From positions 303,224 through 367,223 of the forward strand of contig CAVVYM010000010.1 in NCBI GenBank assembly GCA_963752505.1: DNA of 64,000 nt, written 5' to 3'. This DNA is from JACJWR01 sp963752505. GTDB taxonomy: Bacteria > Actinomycetota > Actinomycetes > S36-B12 > UBA10799. Made by a program: the position numbers and the translations under genes. The notes beneath the pieces are model-generated. The model was not told the origin of the DNA, did no database searches, and worked only from the letters and a program-made list of their open reading frames with translations. Shown here in pieces: positions 19,835 to 29,813 of this stretch; the first letter of the stretch is position 1, and each line of letters starts with the position of its first letter.

Positions 19835-21667
19835 ATGGCACAGGGTCGATCGAAGGTGCCGCTACTGATCGCGGCTGTGGTCGGCGTGGCCCTCATCGTG
19901 GTTGCCCGATTGGTCTTCTCTGGCGGTGGGGATGACGGCAACACCGCCGGGGGAAGTAGTGCGACCTCAGGCTCAGGGAATCCGCCGCGCGGAGACTGCA
20001 CTGAACTGGTCGTCGCGGCCTCCAGTGAGAAGGCGGGTCTGCTCACCGAACTCGCGGGGCAGTGGAACGACACCGGACCCGAGGTCGACGGTCAGTGTGT
20101 TTACGCGACGGTGGTGTCAAAGGCCAGCGGTGGTGCGGCGCAGGCCCTGGCCGAGCCGACGTGGGATGAGGCCGTCGAGGGCCCGCGACCAGACGTCTGG
20201 AGTCCCGCCTCCTCCAGTTGGGCCGGGCTGACCAAGCAGTGGCGCACCGAGAACGACCTTCCGGAGATCCTCCCCGCCGATGCGGACTCGGTCGCGCAGA
20301 CCCCGCTGGTGATTGCCATGCCTCGGCCCATGGCAGAGGCGCTCGGGTGGCCTGATCAGCAGATCGGCTGGTCGGACCTTGCCGCGCTGGCCAAGGATCC
20401 CGCCGGGTGGGGTGCCAAGGGGCACCCGGAGTGGGGTCCGTTCAAACTCGGCAAGACGAACCCGAACTTCTCCACCAGCGGGCTCAACGCCACCATCGGC
20501 GCCTACTTCGCGGCCACGGGAGTGTCGAGCGACCTCACCGCCGCGCAGGTGGCCGATCCGGCGACCCAAGCTTTCGTGGGTGCGTTGGAGGACTCGGTGG
20601 TGCACTACGGCGACACCACGTTGACCTTCCTCGCGAACATGCAGAACGCCGCGGACGAAGGTCGCGGCCTCACCTACGTCTCCGCGGTGACCGTGGAGGA
20701 GAAGTCGGTGTGGGACTACAACCAGGGCAATCCGACCGGCAACCCGGAAACGCTGGGCGAGCAAGCCGAGCCCAGGATTCCGCTGGTGGCGGTCTACCCC
20801 AAGGAAGGCACGCTGCTATCGGACAACCCGTGGTACGTGCTCGATGCCGACTGGGTCGATGCCACCAAAGCAGCAGCCGGTGCCCAGTTGCTCACCTACC
20901 TGCAAACCGACGAGGCGCAGGCGCGTTTCCAGGAAGCGGGCTTTCGAAGTTTCACCGGGGAGCCCGGCGACGTGCTCACGCAGGAGAACGGATTCCTGCC
21001 CGAAGGTCCGGCCGCCATCCTCGCCCCGCCTTCGCCGCCGGTGCTGCAGGCAGTGCTGACGTCGTGGGATGAGGTGCGCAAGCGGGCCCGGGTGCTGATG
21101 GTGCTGGACGTTTCCGGGTCGATGGGTGAGCAGGTCGCGGCCGGCCAGACGAAGCTGGAACTCGCGGCTGACGCGACGTCGCAGGCGGTGGATGGATTCG
21201 CCGATAACGACGACGTCGGGCTATGGGCGTTCTCGACCAACCTCGGCCCCGGTGGTCAACCGTGGATCGAACTGATCGGCATCGGTCCGGCGGCGCAGAC
21301 GCGTGCGGAGATCCAACAAACGGTTGCCCGACTCCAGCCTGATGGCGGAACGGCGCTCTACGCCACCACGCGGGAAGCGCAGGAGCAGATGCTCGAGTCG
21401 CTGGACACCTCCCGAATCAACGCGATCGTGTTGCTGTCGGATGGCCGGAACGAGTACCCGCCCGACGACGACCTCAACTCGCTGCTGCGTCAACTGCAGG
21501 GGGAGAGCGCCGACACCACCATTCGGGTGTTCACCATCGGGTACGGCGATGGTGCCGACCCGGAGGTGCTGCAGGCAATAGCAGAAGCATCTGCCGGTGC
21601 CTACTACGACGCCACCGATCCGGCGACGATCGACCAAGTGCTGGTCAACGTCATCAGCAACTTCTGA
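19835..21667 (+). CDS. membrane-anchored solute-binding protein fused to a vWA domain
   Basis: ATG 19835 follows ACCAGGGGAGTGCGC and gives 610 residues. Residues 8-28 are one signal or anchor helix, followed by a Gly/Ser-rich linker. Residues about 55-400 resemble an extracellular solute-binding domain (ELVVAASSEKAGLLTELAGQ, WSPASSSWAGL, LGKTNPNFSTSGLNA, and a FQEAGFRSF-type ending). From about residue 420 a vWA domain follows, with MIDAS residues in VLDVSGSMGEQ, GGTALYATT and IVLLSDGRNEYPP. The hybrid is exported. It may sense or hold a ligand and signal through the vWA part. The next gene is a membrane coiled-coil protein 16 bases downstream, a likely partner. Confidence 0.85.
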   Translation: MAQGRSKVPLLIAAVVGVALIVVARLVFSGGGDDGNTAGGSSATSGSGNPPRGDCTELVVAASSEKAGLLTELAGQWNDTGPEVDGQCVYATVVSKASGGAAQALAEPTWDEAVEGPRPDVWSPASSSWAGLTKQWRTENDLPEILPADADSVAQTPLVIAMPRPMAEALGWPDQQIGWSDLAALAKDPAGWGAKGHPEWGPFKLGKTNPNFSTSGLNATIGAYFAATGVSSDLTAAQVADPATQAFVGALEDSVVHYGDTTLTFLANMQNAADEGRGLTYVSAVTVEEKSVWDYNQGNPTGNPETLGEQAEPRIPLVAVYPKEGTLLSDNPWYVLDADWVDATKAAAGAQLLTYLQTDEAQARFQEAGFRSFTGEPGDVLTQENGFLPEGPAAILAPPSPPVLQAVLTSWDEVRKRARVLMVLDVSGSMGEQVAAGQTKLELAADATSQAVDGFADNDDVGLWAFSTNLGPGGQPWIELIGIGPAAQTRAEIQQTVARLQPDGGTALYATTREAQEQMLESLDTSRINAIVLLSDGRNEYPPDDDLNSLLRQLQGESADTTIRVFTIGYGDGADPEVLQAIAEASAGAYYDATDPATIDQVLVNVISNF

Positions 21668-21683
21668 TCGGCTGGCTGCCACC

Positions 21684-22439
21684 ATGCGCGATGAGATCCT
21701 CGACCCGTGGGGATGGTTGCTGGCGCTGATCGCAGGTGGGCTGGCCTGGGCGCTCGGGGTTCCAGTGGTGGCCGCCCTCGGAATTGTGGTCTTGGTGCTC
21801 GGCACGAAGGTGGCCATTGGGGCGACGGCCGGGCGCCGGCCAGCGGCGCTGACCTCGGGCACCCCGGACTCTCTTCCCCGGCCACCGCGCAACTCCCCAG
21901 CAGCGGGGCTGGTGTCACGTGCGGAGGCGGCTCTGGCCAGGATGAACGGATTGGCCAGCGTGCCGTCTGACCCTTGGCTCCGCAGCGAGGTCGGGCGCAT
22001 GGACGACGGTGCCGGGGATGTCGTGGCCGCGATGCGCGACCTTGCCGGCCGGGTGACGTTGGCCGAGCAGCTGCTGGCGTCGGCGAATGCCAACCAGTTG
22101 CTGGCCGACCGCGCCGCGCTGGTGACACAAATCGGTCAGACCACAGACCCGCTGCTTGAACAGGAGCGGCGTCGGGTCCTGGCCGCGGTTGATGACCAGC
22201 TGGCCGGGCTGAACCGACTCGGCGGATTGCGCGATCAACTGCTCGCGCGGATGCAGACGGCGACTATCGGGATGGAGACCATCGCCACCCGGATGGGGGA
22301 GATCGTCACCTTGGGATCCGTGGCGTTGGAACACGATCGTGCGACCGAAGTGATCGGCGGCGCGAGCAACGAGTTGGAGGCCCTGCGCACAGGCCTCGCC
22401 GAAGCCCAGCAACTGGCACGCGAGGTGGGGCCCGCCTAG
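21684..22439 (+). CDS. membrane protein with C-terminal coiled coil, partner of the vWA protein
   Basis: From ATG 21684 the protein has 251 residues. Two adjacent hydrophobic segments (LLALIAGGLAWALG and VVAALGIVVLVLG) form an N-terminal hairpin. A long, Ala/Leu/Glu-rich helical region follows (residues about 85-250), with heptad-like spacing (LAGRVTLAEQLLASANANQL, then RVLAAVDDQLAGLNRLGGLR). This looks like a cytoplasmic coiled coil held at the membrane. No named family is recognised. Close spacing to the solute-binding/vWA gene upstream suggests one operon. Confidence 0.75.
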   Translation: MRDEILDPWGWLLALIAGGLAWALGVPVVAALGIVVLVLGTKVAIGATAGRRPAALTSGTPDSLPRPPRNSPAAGLVSRAEAALARMNGLASVPSDPWLRSEVGRMDDGAGDVVAAMRDLAGRVTLAEQLLASANANQLLADRAALVTQIGQTTDPLLEQERRRVLAAVDDQLAGLNRLGGLRDQLLARMQTATIGMETIATRMGEIVTLGSVALEHDRATEVIGGASNELEALRTGLAEAQQLAREVGPA

Positions 22440-22466
22440 CTTGTGGTGGCGTGGATCGTGCGCCTG

Positions 22467-22739
22467 ATGCGACCGCCGACGCTGGATTCGGCTGAGGGGA
22501 CGGTTCAGGGGGTCGGCTTCCGAAACTCGTGTGCGACGGTCGCAAGCAAGCACGCGGTAGGGGGATGGGTACGCAATCTGCCGGACGGTCGGGTGGAAGC
22601 CGTATTCGAAGGTCTTCCGAGTGACGTCGAGGCGATGCTCGAGTGGCGTCGGAGTGGGCCTCGACACGCGGTGGTCACCCGCGTCGAGGTAGTGACTGAG
22701 TCGGCCCGGGGCGAGGCCGGTTTTTCCGTGCGGGGGTAG
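22467..22739 (+). CDS. acyP: acylphosphatase
   Basis: The ATG at 22467 gives 90 residues, the usual size; a GTG at 22443 would add eight. The active-site segment GTVQGVGFRNSC carries the catalytic Arg in the phosphate-binding loop, and GGWVRNLPDGRVEAVFEG carries the catalytic Asn. The enzyme hydrolyses carboxyl-phosphate bonds of acyl phosphates in the cytosol. The sequence starts PTLDSAEG instead of the usual short strand, a minor divergence. Confidence 0.9.
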   Translation: MRPPTLDSAEGTVQGVGFRNSCATVASKHAVGGWVRNLPDGRVEAVFEGLPSDVEAMLEWRRSGPRHAVVTRVEVVTESARGEAGFSVRG

Positions 22740-23183
22740 CGGTCGAAGGGGGTGGCGACTCTTCACGCCGTCGGTGCGGGGCAGGCGTTCATGCAGCTGC
22801 GATCGCGAGTACTGCGTGTTCGTTGGTGCGGTCGCGTTCAGTGGATGCCCGCGGGCGATTGTGGGGATCAACAGCGACTTTCCGTGACCCATTTTCGGGC
22901 TCTCGGCAGCCGCACTACGCGAGGTGCGCATTTGACTGAGCATTTCGGCCACCTAATGGGTGGTCAAAGTGCCAGTGGATTCCGCGGTTGGTTCTACGCG
23001 GGCATTTCTCTGGCCGCAAAGGTGCACTGAATCCCGCTGTTGGCCACGCCAGGCCATCGCCTCCTGATGTTGTGTCCAGTTCGATCGCGCCGACAGCGAC
23101 AAGCGCGCCTCCGGTTGCGTCTTCACCCCGCGCGGCCTGCCAGAGTTGGGCGGTAAGTGCGATCTCGTTCGCGGATGCTGCCA
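22740..23183. other. region without a recognisable intact gene
   Basis: About 440 bases after acyP show no convincing frame. A second isolated AAAGGTGCAC decamer lies at 23018-23027. The following stretch holds a decayed coding remnant. Confidence 0.4.
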
Positions 23184-23650
23184 GTGCAGGTGGGCACTTG
23201 CTGGTGGTCCAGGGTGACCTGAAGAAGTTGGCGGTGGATGCGGTGCTGGTGCCCTGCGACGCCGACGGCAACACCCACCGGGGGTTCATGCCGTTGCTGG
23301 GGGCGGTGGAGAAGACCACCTACGGCGAGGGGCTCGTCCGGGTTTCGACATTCACTGGTGCTGTTCGGTGGGAGGGGCGGGGAGGCTCTGGAGCGGTGTA
23401 CCACGGTGATGATGCCGGCCCCCAGGTGTGGCTGCCTAGTACCACGATTCAAACGAGGGTGGACGCGGACGGCCTTTTCGCCGCCGCGAAATGGGCTTTG
23501 CCGCTGGCTCACTGCCCCCCAACTGCGCGAGGCGCCGCGCTCTCGCGCTCGATCAAGGCTCGTAGTGCCTGCCGCACCAGGGCCGACTTCTCCGGACGAG
23601 CCCGACACCTGCAATGGTGCGATGCCGCGATGCCCTATGGCACCTCATGA
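23184..23650 (+). pseudogene. remnant of a macro/SIR2-associated-type protein (N-terminal part)
   Basis: The frame through 23184-23460 reads GGHLLVVQGDLKKLAVDAVL then VPCDADGNTHRGFMPLLG. This matches the (V)xxGDLxxLxxDAxLxPxD opening that I associate with actinobacterial SIR2- or macro-domain-associated proteins. It then continues GPQVWLPSTTIQTRVDADGL and loses coherence. No start codon with a ribosome site precedes it in frame, and the frame ends at 23650, much shorter than such proteins. It is best read as a decayed fragment; the family assignment is tentative. Confidence 0.4.
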
Positions 23651-24010
23651 TTTTGGAGTGTGACCCCTCGGGGTGCGTGTCGCAGGAGATCAACTTGACC
23701 GTGGGGTGTGGGATGACAGCCGGCATTCTCTATGTCAACGAAACGTAGACATTCGTCTCCCAAACGTGGCAATCGGGCATGGATCTTTCGAGCCCCAGTT
23801 CGCTGTGCCTGCGGCCGGGGATGGCGGACGTGTTGCGCGTTCTGGCTGGGACCACGTCGCCACTGACCGGGAGGACCGTCGCGGGGGTGGTACTGGCAGC
23901 GATATGGCGAGTGCTGATCCCTTCGTCGGTGAGTTGAGGTTGAACGCACGTTGGGTCCTCACGCCGCCGTCGGCGCTGCCAAGGATGGCTCAGTGGCGGG
24001 AGATTCCCGA

Positions 24011-24157
24011 ATGAGGACTGCTCTGTGCGGGCATATCGAAGGTCGGGATCAGATGCACTACGCAGCCGAGTACTTGACTGCCGAACGACACCGCGCCGTC
24101 ATTCGTGCGGCGCACTACCTGTTGGCGCGCGCCGAGGATGTCTTGGAAGGTCGCTGA
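24011..24157 (+). CDS. possible 48-residue protein
   Basis: ATG 24011 follows GGCGGGAGATTCCCGA, a good ribosome site, and opens a 48-residue frame rich in Ala/Arg/His (HYAAEYLTAERHRAVIRAAH). It has a helical, slightly basic composition. No family is recognised, and it stands alone between two decayed or broken genes, so it may be a fragment. Confidence 0.3.
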   Translation: MRTALCGHIEGRDQMHYAAEYLTAERHRAVIRAAHYLLARAEDVLEGR

Positions 24158-24238
24158 GTCCGCCCCGTCGACGGATTCTCGATGCAGAGCCGCTTGCTGC
24201 TCGGACAAGAGGCCACGGCGGGTGACGCCAGAGGAAGC

Positions 24239-27216
24239 TCAGCCGCCAACACCATCGATCGCGCTTGAAGCGCCCTCCTCATCGCTCACGTCGGCAGCGC
24301 CTACCGGACCTGTCCCCGCCCCCGTGGGCTGCTTGGTGTCCAGGTATCGGGTCAGTCGCCAGTCCAGTAACTCGTCGATCAGCGCGGTCAGCGTCGGCGC
24401 ATCCTCCGCGGATACCGGCTCAACCAGGCCGAACGTCTCGTCGCCGAGTCGGAAGAAGCCACCGCCGGCAAGGTGGGTCAGCGGCCATTTGCGCCAATAC
24501 GCCTCCCATTGAGCGAGCGTCATGGCGGCTGGGTCGGGCGTTGAGGCGCTGACGACGTCGGCGGTGAGGCGGGGGTCGCGCAGCACCAGCCAGCGCGACG
24601 TGGCGGCCAGGTCGGCCACCGGCGCCGGACCGGTGAGCCAACCACCTCGCAGCAGCGCCCGGAGCGCCACCAGCTTGTAGGACTTGGTGATGCTCATGGA
24701 TGCGACGTGGGCCAGAAGCAGGGCGTGACGACGGGCGACACGGCGCTCGTCGTCGGTGAGATAGTTGTGGTCGTCGAGGAAGGCGCACCACTTGTCAGGT
24801 GCAGTGGCGGGGTTGAATCCGGCGCGGAACGTTTGGACCGCGGATGGTCGAGCGCCGCGCTCGTCGATCCACGCCTGCACGAAGGCCGCCAGGCGCGACC
24901 CGGAACGGGTCGGGAGTAGGTCGAGCAGGGTCTTCACGGCCGTCAACTCGTAGTGCACCCGGCAGCCCGGGGGCAGGGTGAAGCCGTCGGTGAGCATGCG
25001 TCGCAGCTCGGTGTCGGTGACGTTGCCGGCCTTCGCCGCTGCGGCATCAGTAGCGGCCGCCTGCGGCCAGGCCAGCCAGCAGCCGGGCCGGCGTGAGGAA
25101 ACTGCGATGGTTGCCCACGAAGTCGATGGCCGTCACATGGGTCTTGCCCTCGCTGCGCCGCAGTCCGCGACCGAGCTGCTGCAGGAACACCACGGGCGAT
25201 GCGGTGGGTCGAAGCAGCAGAATGGTGTCGATGGCGGGCACGTCGAGGCCCTCGTTGAATAGGTCGACGCTGAAGATGACGTCGAGGTCGCCGCGGGCGA
25301 ACGCGTCGAGACTCGCATGGCGCGGCGCCGACCCCTCGCCGGCATGCACCGCGACGGCGCGCACGCCGCGGTCGCGGAACGCCTCGGCCATCACGTCGGC
25401 GTGACGCTGCGAGACGCAGAAGGCCAGCGTCCGGTTGCTTGAGTGCTTGGTCCACGCGTCGTAGGCCGCGGTGACGCGTTCGGCGGCGACCACCGCGTGT
25501 TCCAGGGCCGTCGGATCGAAGCGGGAGTCGCGCCACGGCAGCGGGCGGAAATCCACCGAATCGGGCACCCCGAAGTACTCAAATGGCACGAGCAGCTCGC
25601 CCGTGATGCCGTCGGCGAGGCCGCATTCGTAGACCAAGTTGTCCTCGCACAAGGCCAGCAGGTCGGCGTTGTCCATCCGATCGGGGGTGGCGGTGAGGCC
25701 GAGCAGGAAGGTCGGGCGAACGTGGTCGATGACGCGGCGATAGGTCTCAGCGGCGGCGTGGTGAAACTCGTCGACGACGACGTAGTCGAACGCTTCCGGG
25801 GGCACCTGGTCGAGGCGTCGGGTCAGGGTCTGCACACTGGCGAGGACGATGTCGGAGTCGAGGTCGAGGCGGGGGCCTTTGATCAGGCCGATGCGGGCGT
25901 CGGGTTGGATGCGGCGGAACACCTCGCGGGTCTGGTTGAGGATCTCCTCGCGGTGCGCAACGAACAGCACACGAGCGAATTCGGGTCGGGCGCTGTCGAA
26001 TCCGGCCAGCCACGTCTTGCCCAGGCCGGTGGCCATCACCACAAGCCCGGCACCAAAGCCATCCGCGCGGGTGGCAGCCAGTGCGTCGAGGGCGTCACGT
26101 TGCACCGGGGTGGGGGCCACAGGTTGAGTCGGCGGCGCGATGGGAGCGAGTTCCTGTCCGAGGGCGCGCGGGGCTTCTAGGTAGTCGTCGATGAGGCCTT
26201 GGGTGAGGGGTTCGCTGCGGGGGTCGAGCCAGAGTTGATCGAAGGCGTCGCGCATGGCGGCGAGGGTCGAGCTGTCGTGGACAGTGGTGGTCCACTCCAC
26301 GCCGGTGCTCAGGCCCGGGCGGCTGAGGTTGGCGCTGCCAACGAAGGAGAGGGCGTGGCGGGCGGCGCTTCGGCGGCGGCTCCTGCGACAGAGTCAGCGC
26401 CGGTGTCTGGCGGTGCGCCCGTTTGCTCGGTCGTCGCCCCAGAGCATGTAGGCCTTGGGGTGGAACGACTCTGAGCCGGCGCGGTAGACGCGCACGACGA
26501 ATCGGTCGCCGTACTCGTCGTTGCGCGCGAGCAGGCGTTCCAGGGCGCGCTTCTCGGTGATGCCCAGATAGTCGCTGGTGAGCAGTCGGATCCGGCCGCC
26601 GCGGTCGAGCAGGTCGTCGAGGCTGGGTTGGAGCGCGTCGAGGCCGGAGACCATGACGAAGGAGACGAGCAGGTCGACGTTGGTGATCTGCGGGTCGGCC
26701 ATGGCGTCGGCGAGGGCCGGGCCGAGCGGGTGGCGCGGGGCGTCGTGCAGGGTGAGCATGCGCGCAGTGGTGGCTTCGAGGGGAGTGGGGGATTCCGCCA
26801 GGTAGTTGCCGCGCTCCGGGATCACGTGTCGCACCCCGCCGCGTGGGTCGGTCATGTCGCCGCGGAAGCGAGGGCATGAGGTGTACATGCAGGTGAGGCA
26901 CGGTTTGACCCGCGGCGTCACCGGCATTGAATCCGACGTTGAAGCCATTCGGGCGCGTAACGCCGGGAAGCAGCCGCGCCCTTTCGTCGTCGTCCAGCAG
27001 CAGACCACGCACATGGTCGATCAGATCAAGGATTGCGGTCTGCTCGTCGCGGGTTGCGTCCCACCACTGCGCGACGTGGCGGTGCGGAATCACGAGGGTG
27101 TGGCCGGGGGAGACCGGGAATCGGTCGAAGATGGCGAACGCAAGGTGATTCGAGGCGAGCCAGCGGTCGCGGGGGATGGCAAGGAAGGGGGAGTACCCCT
27201 CATCCCGCCCGACCAT
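24239..27216 (-). CDS. HIT - phospholipase D - SF2 helicase fusion protein; frame disrupted
   Basis: The gene starts at ATG 27216 and encodes about 990 residues. Residues 1-150 form a HIT nucleotide-hydrolase domain (HTLVIPHRHVAQW, PHLHVHLMP). Residues about 190-310 are a PLD-like domain with FHPKAYMLW and FVGSANLSRPGLS. From about 360 there is a superfamily 2 helicase: Walker A VVMATGLGKTWLAG, DEFHH box, LGLTATPDR, and motif VI LQQLGRGLRRSEGK. A C-terminal domain of about 250 residues has no assignment. The frame changes near 26868 and 25041 (one extra base each) and a loop near 26380-26420 carries a stop (26394) or two compensating indels. Family architecture is otherwise complete. HIT/PLD/SF2 proteins are suspected of nucleic-acid restriction or repair. 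Confidence 0.82.
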
Positions 27217-27470
27217 GGGCTGAGGATAGCGGCAGGGCTCGACCGTAGAAGAGCGTTCGGGGACCGGGGCCGGGCGTTGGTCACGTCGGAGTGTGGTGTG
27301 GTGATGTGGCTTTGGGTTCCGCATCACTGGCAGGGCCAACCGCGCCGGTACTCCGATCCGCTGGCGCTGTTGTCGTGTCGACTCCAGGGTCGCGGGTCGG
27401 CTGCCGACGATCAGCAGAATGCCAACACCACTTGTGCCCAACCTGCCGCTGGCGAATAAACGAATCCCAA

Positions 27471-27644
27471 CTACAGGCCAGCAACGATCACCGCAGCGGC
27501 GATGATCCAGCCGTGGCGTCTCTGCCCCGGTAGACCGTTGCGTCTCCTAGCAACTCGGACGAGAACGATGCCGACAAAGATTGCGACTGTCGGCACCATG
27601 AACAACGCAGTTCCAGCAATTGCTTCAATGGAATGCTCGCCCAT
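27471..27644 (-). CDS. small membrane protein, short paralogue of 40533-41165
   Basis: ATG 27644 lies behind GAAGGGGGTGGTCACC and opens 57 residues with two hydrophobic helices. The start MGEHSIEAIAGTALFMVPT, the basic loop VRVARRRNGLPGQ and the second helix GWIIAAAVIVAGL line up with MGEQLSAVMWEIALFIVPA, TKQRNGDPQQ and GWTIAAAVVLAG of the 210-residue protein at 40533. It is either a naturally short homologue or a truncated copy that has lost the last three helices. Function is unknown. Confidence 0.6.
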   Translation of the reverse strand: MGEHSIEAIAGTALFMVPTVAIFVGIVLVRVARRRNGLPGQRRHGWIIAAAVIVAGL

Positions 27645-28021
27645 GGTGACCACCCCCTTCCACGTCAAGCGCAGGCATCGAGTGCGCCGCCCAGCAATGC
27701 CCGCGGGCTGGGGTTTTGTCGCGACGTTGGTATCGCCAGTGGCCCGCCCGAATCGTGGCCAATGACACACTCGAGAGGCGTACGATGATGCGTGGGAAAC
27801 CTGCGGCCCGCGGCGCGCGGCGGGGCGGCCGTCCGCCGGGACATCTTGACCGCGTCAAGCGATGGCGGGCGACACTGACCTGTGCGGTTTCGCATCTCCG
27901 ACTCGTCTGCACGCAGAGCGGAGGGTCGGTAGAAGTCTGGAGGTCACTCCATTGGCCTAGCAGCCTCATCGCTGTCTGACGACGAGCCTATGTTGGAAGT
28001 ATCAGCAGGGAGGTGTTGGCC
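27645..28021. other. intergenic region, nothing recognised
   Basis: About 377 bases lie between divergent genes. A basic 65-residue frame (27784-27979) is present but has no ribosome site or protein-like hydrophobic pattern, and I do not believe it is a gene. The end nearest 28022 carries the strong ribosome site AGGGAGG of the next gene. Confidence 0.45.
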
Positions 28022-28816
28022 ATGTCGATTCATCGCTCTGGCACCGACTCACATGACTCATCCACGCAGGCTGCCGGAGCCCCCGATCCAACCCGGTTTT
28101 CGGACCAGTATGTGCAGACCCCGGCTCTCCCGGCTCCCCCGGCACCCGTGCGGCGCCCCCTGAGCCAGCGGCCTCTTGCCATCGTCCTGCTTGTTTTCGG
28201 AGGGTTCGCGGCATTGGCCTTGGTTTTCCTGCTGGTGGTCGTTCCCTTCTTCTACGGATTCAACAATTCCGTGCGCAGCCTTGAGATGGTCATGCTGGAT
28301 GATTTCGCCACTGCTGGGGACGCGCCCATGAGGGAGCAAGCGGGCCTGTCCTGGGATCAGAGCGGTGGCACCCTGAACCTCTACCCGTCCGGCAGCGACA
28401 GCGCGACACTGGAGTTCATGCTCCCGGACGGGGCCAACGCGCTTCGGGTCGACGCGGACTTCATTGCGTCGGGTTCACAATCTGATCCTGGATTCGTGTG
28501 GGGGCTGGCGGCATACAACGGTTCGACCCGAGAGGGCGTGGCCTTGATGTGTCAGAGCGGTGGAACCATGTTCCTCGCCGACATGAGCACCGGCGCTCCA
28601 TTGCCCGGTGCAGCATCGGATTTCACGTGCCAAGAGAACATGTCCATGAGTCTCGATGTGCGCGATCGATTCGTGAATTACGGGGCCACGGCCGACAGCT
28701 ACTCCCTGTACGTGGGGAACGAGTTGTATCGCGATCTCGATTCAGTCGGGGTGGTCGTCGCGGCCACGGAACCGGACCAAGTGCTTCGCGTAGCAACGAT
28801 CGAGGCCTACCAGTAA
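28022..28816 (+). CDS. single-pass membrane protein with exported beta-type domain
   Basis: ATG 28022 follows AGGGAGGTGTTGGCC and gives 264 residues. A Pro-rich cytoplasmic head of about 55 residues (PALPAPPAPVRRP) precedes one transmembrane helix (LAIVLLVFGGFAALALVFLL). The exported part contains LEFMLPDGANALRVDADFIA and EGVALMCQSGGTMFLADMST, then repeated hydrophobic strands resembling a jelly-roll. It is paralogous to the convergent gene at 28623-29813. The two 3' ends overlap by 194 bases on opposite strands. Function is unknown. Confidence 0.8.
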   Translation: MSIHRSGTDSHDSSTQAAGAPDPTRFSDQYVQTPALPAPPAPVRRPLSQRPLAIVLLVFGGFAALALVFLLVVVPFFYGFNNSVRSLEMVMLDDFATAGDAPMREQAGLSWDQSGGTLNLYPSGSDSATLEFMLPDGANALRVDADFIASGSQSDPGFVWGLAAYNGSTREGVALMCQSGGTMFLADMSTGAPLPGAASDFTCQENMSMSLDVRDRFVNYGATADSYSLYVGNELYRDLDSVGVVVAATEPDQVLRVATIEAYQ

Positions 28817-29813
28817 ATAGGCACCTCGATCGACGACTGTTCGCGCGGGAGAAGTTGAACCCCGACGCCCATTCGGGCACAGCGGCGGACTGCGAAACCG
28901 AGCCCTCCGCGGATGTCACCTCTTCGTGGGGCGCGGCGGCAGCCACGAAGTCAACCTCAAAGGTGGTGTCGCCAGCGTCGGACCTGAAGATGATCCCTGC
29001 CTTACTGAGCGACCCGTACGATTCGCTTTCGGCCACCACCCACAGCGCATAGTTGGACCCGCATCCCGTGGGGCAACCATCGGCCATGAAGCTTCCGGAT
29101 TTGGTGTTGATGACTTCAAGGGTTGAGTAGTCCCAGTCGAAACATTGCCCGTCGAGACCCACCGCGAGGGTGTCGCCCGAGGTGATGTCGAACATGGTCG
29201 GTAGTCCGTCGTTATCGCATACCAGCGCCACGCCTTCCCCTTCGGCGTTGGTCACCACGACTCCTGCGAGAGAGTCCGCTGCAGTAGGTGCAAGGGGCCA
29301 CCTGTTGCTCTGAGCTCCTAGTGCCTGGTAGCTGCCAACATCCCACGACATCACATGCCAGCCTGGTTCAGTGGGCGTCAACAGCAATTTCCCGCCGCGC
29401 TGTTCCCATGTGTATCCGGACTCTGTCGTGAGGGGAACGTCCGGTTCATTGGCGAGATCCGTTTTCATGACGGTCGTATCCGGGTTGGGGAGGGTGCCTG
29501 ACGACCACCAGACCGCCGCCAGAATCGCCCCGCCTAGAACGGCGATCCCCACCGCGACGCCGCCCAGGATCCAAAGCCTTCGCACACGGCGCTGGCGGTG
29601 CGGGTCCTCCTCGACCGCGGGGGCGCCCTGACGCCACGTCTGCCCGTCCCAATAACCAAGAAAGCCCTCAGTGACGCCTTCCCAGGTAGCGGACTCGCCG
29701 GGTGCACTCGGGTGCCACACAAGCCAAGCCTGGCCATTCCAGTGTTCGACCTGGCCGCCATGTGCTCGATACCAGCCCGACGGTGCTTGCCCCGAGGTAG
29801 CCGTAGCAGCCAC
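28623..29813 (-). CDS. DUF2510-like membrane protein, paralogue of the convergent gene
   Basis: A GTG at 29813 opens 396 residues. The N-terminus has two Trp-rich segments (GWYRAHGGQVEHWNGQAWLV and GYWDGQTWRQG) like the DUF2510 motif of actinobacterial membrane proteins. A basic stop and one helix follow (LWILGGVAVGIAVLGGAILA), then an exported domain with EGEGVALVCDNDGLPTMFDI that aligns with the convergent protein. The last ~95 residues run antisense through the neighbour and become Arg/Pro-rich, so the natural C-terminus is probably near 28850 and the tail may be an artefact of a lost stop. Function is unknown. Confidence 0.7.
   Translation of the reverse strand: MAATATSGQAPSGWYRAHGGQVEHWNGQAWLVWHPSAPGESATWEGVTEGFLGYWDGQTWRQGAPAVEEDPHRQRRVRRLWILGGVAVGIAVLGGAILAAVWWSSGTLPNPDTTVMKTDLANEPDVPLTTESGYTWEQRGGKLLLTPTEPGWHVMSWDVGSYQALGAQSNRWPLAPTAADSLAGVVVTNAEGEGVALVCDNDGLPTMFDITSGDTLAVGLDGQCFDWDYSTLEVINTKSGSFMADGCPTGCGSNYALWVVAESESYGSLSKAGIIFRSDAGDTTFEVDFVAAAAPHEEVTSAEGSVSQSAAVPEWASGFNFSRANSRRSRCLFTGRPRSLLREALGPVPWPRRPPRLNRDRDTTRSPRTGSSCRPWPRNSRIDRAHRDSWTCSLGT

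Noticed and set aside
25443..26180. 245-codon plus-strand frame over the helicase
   Set aside because: Gly/Val/Glu-rich shadow; the minus strand carries all helicase motifs.
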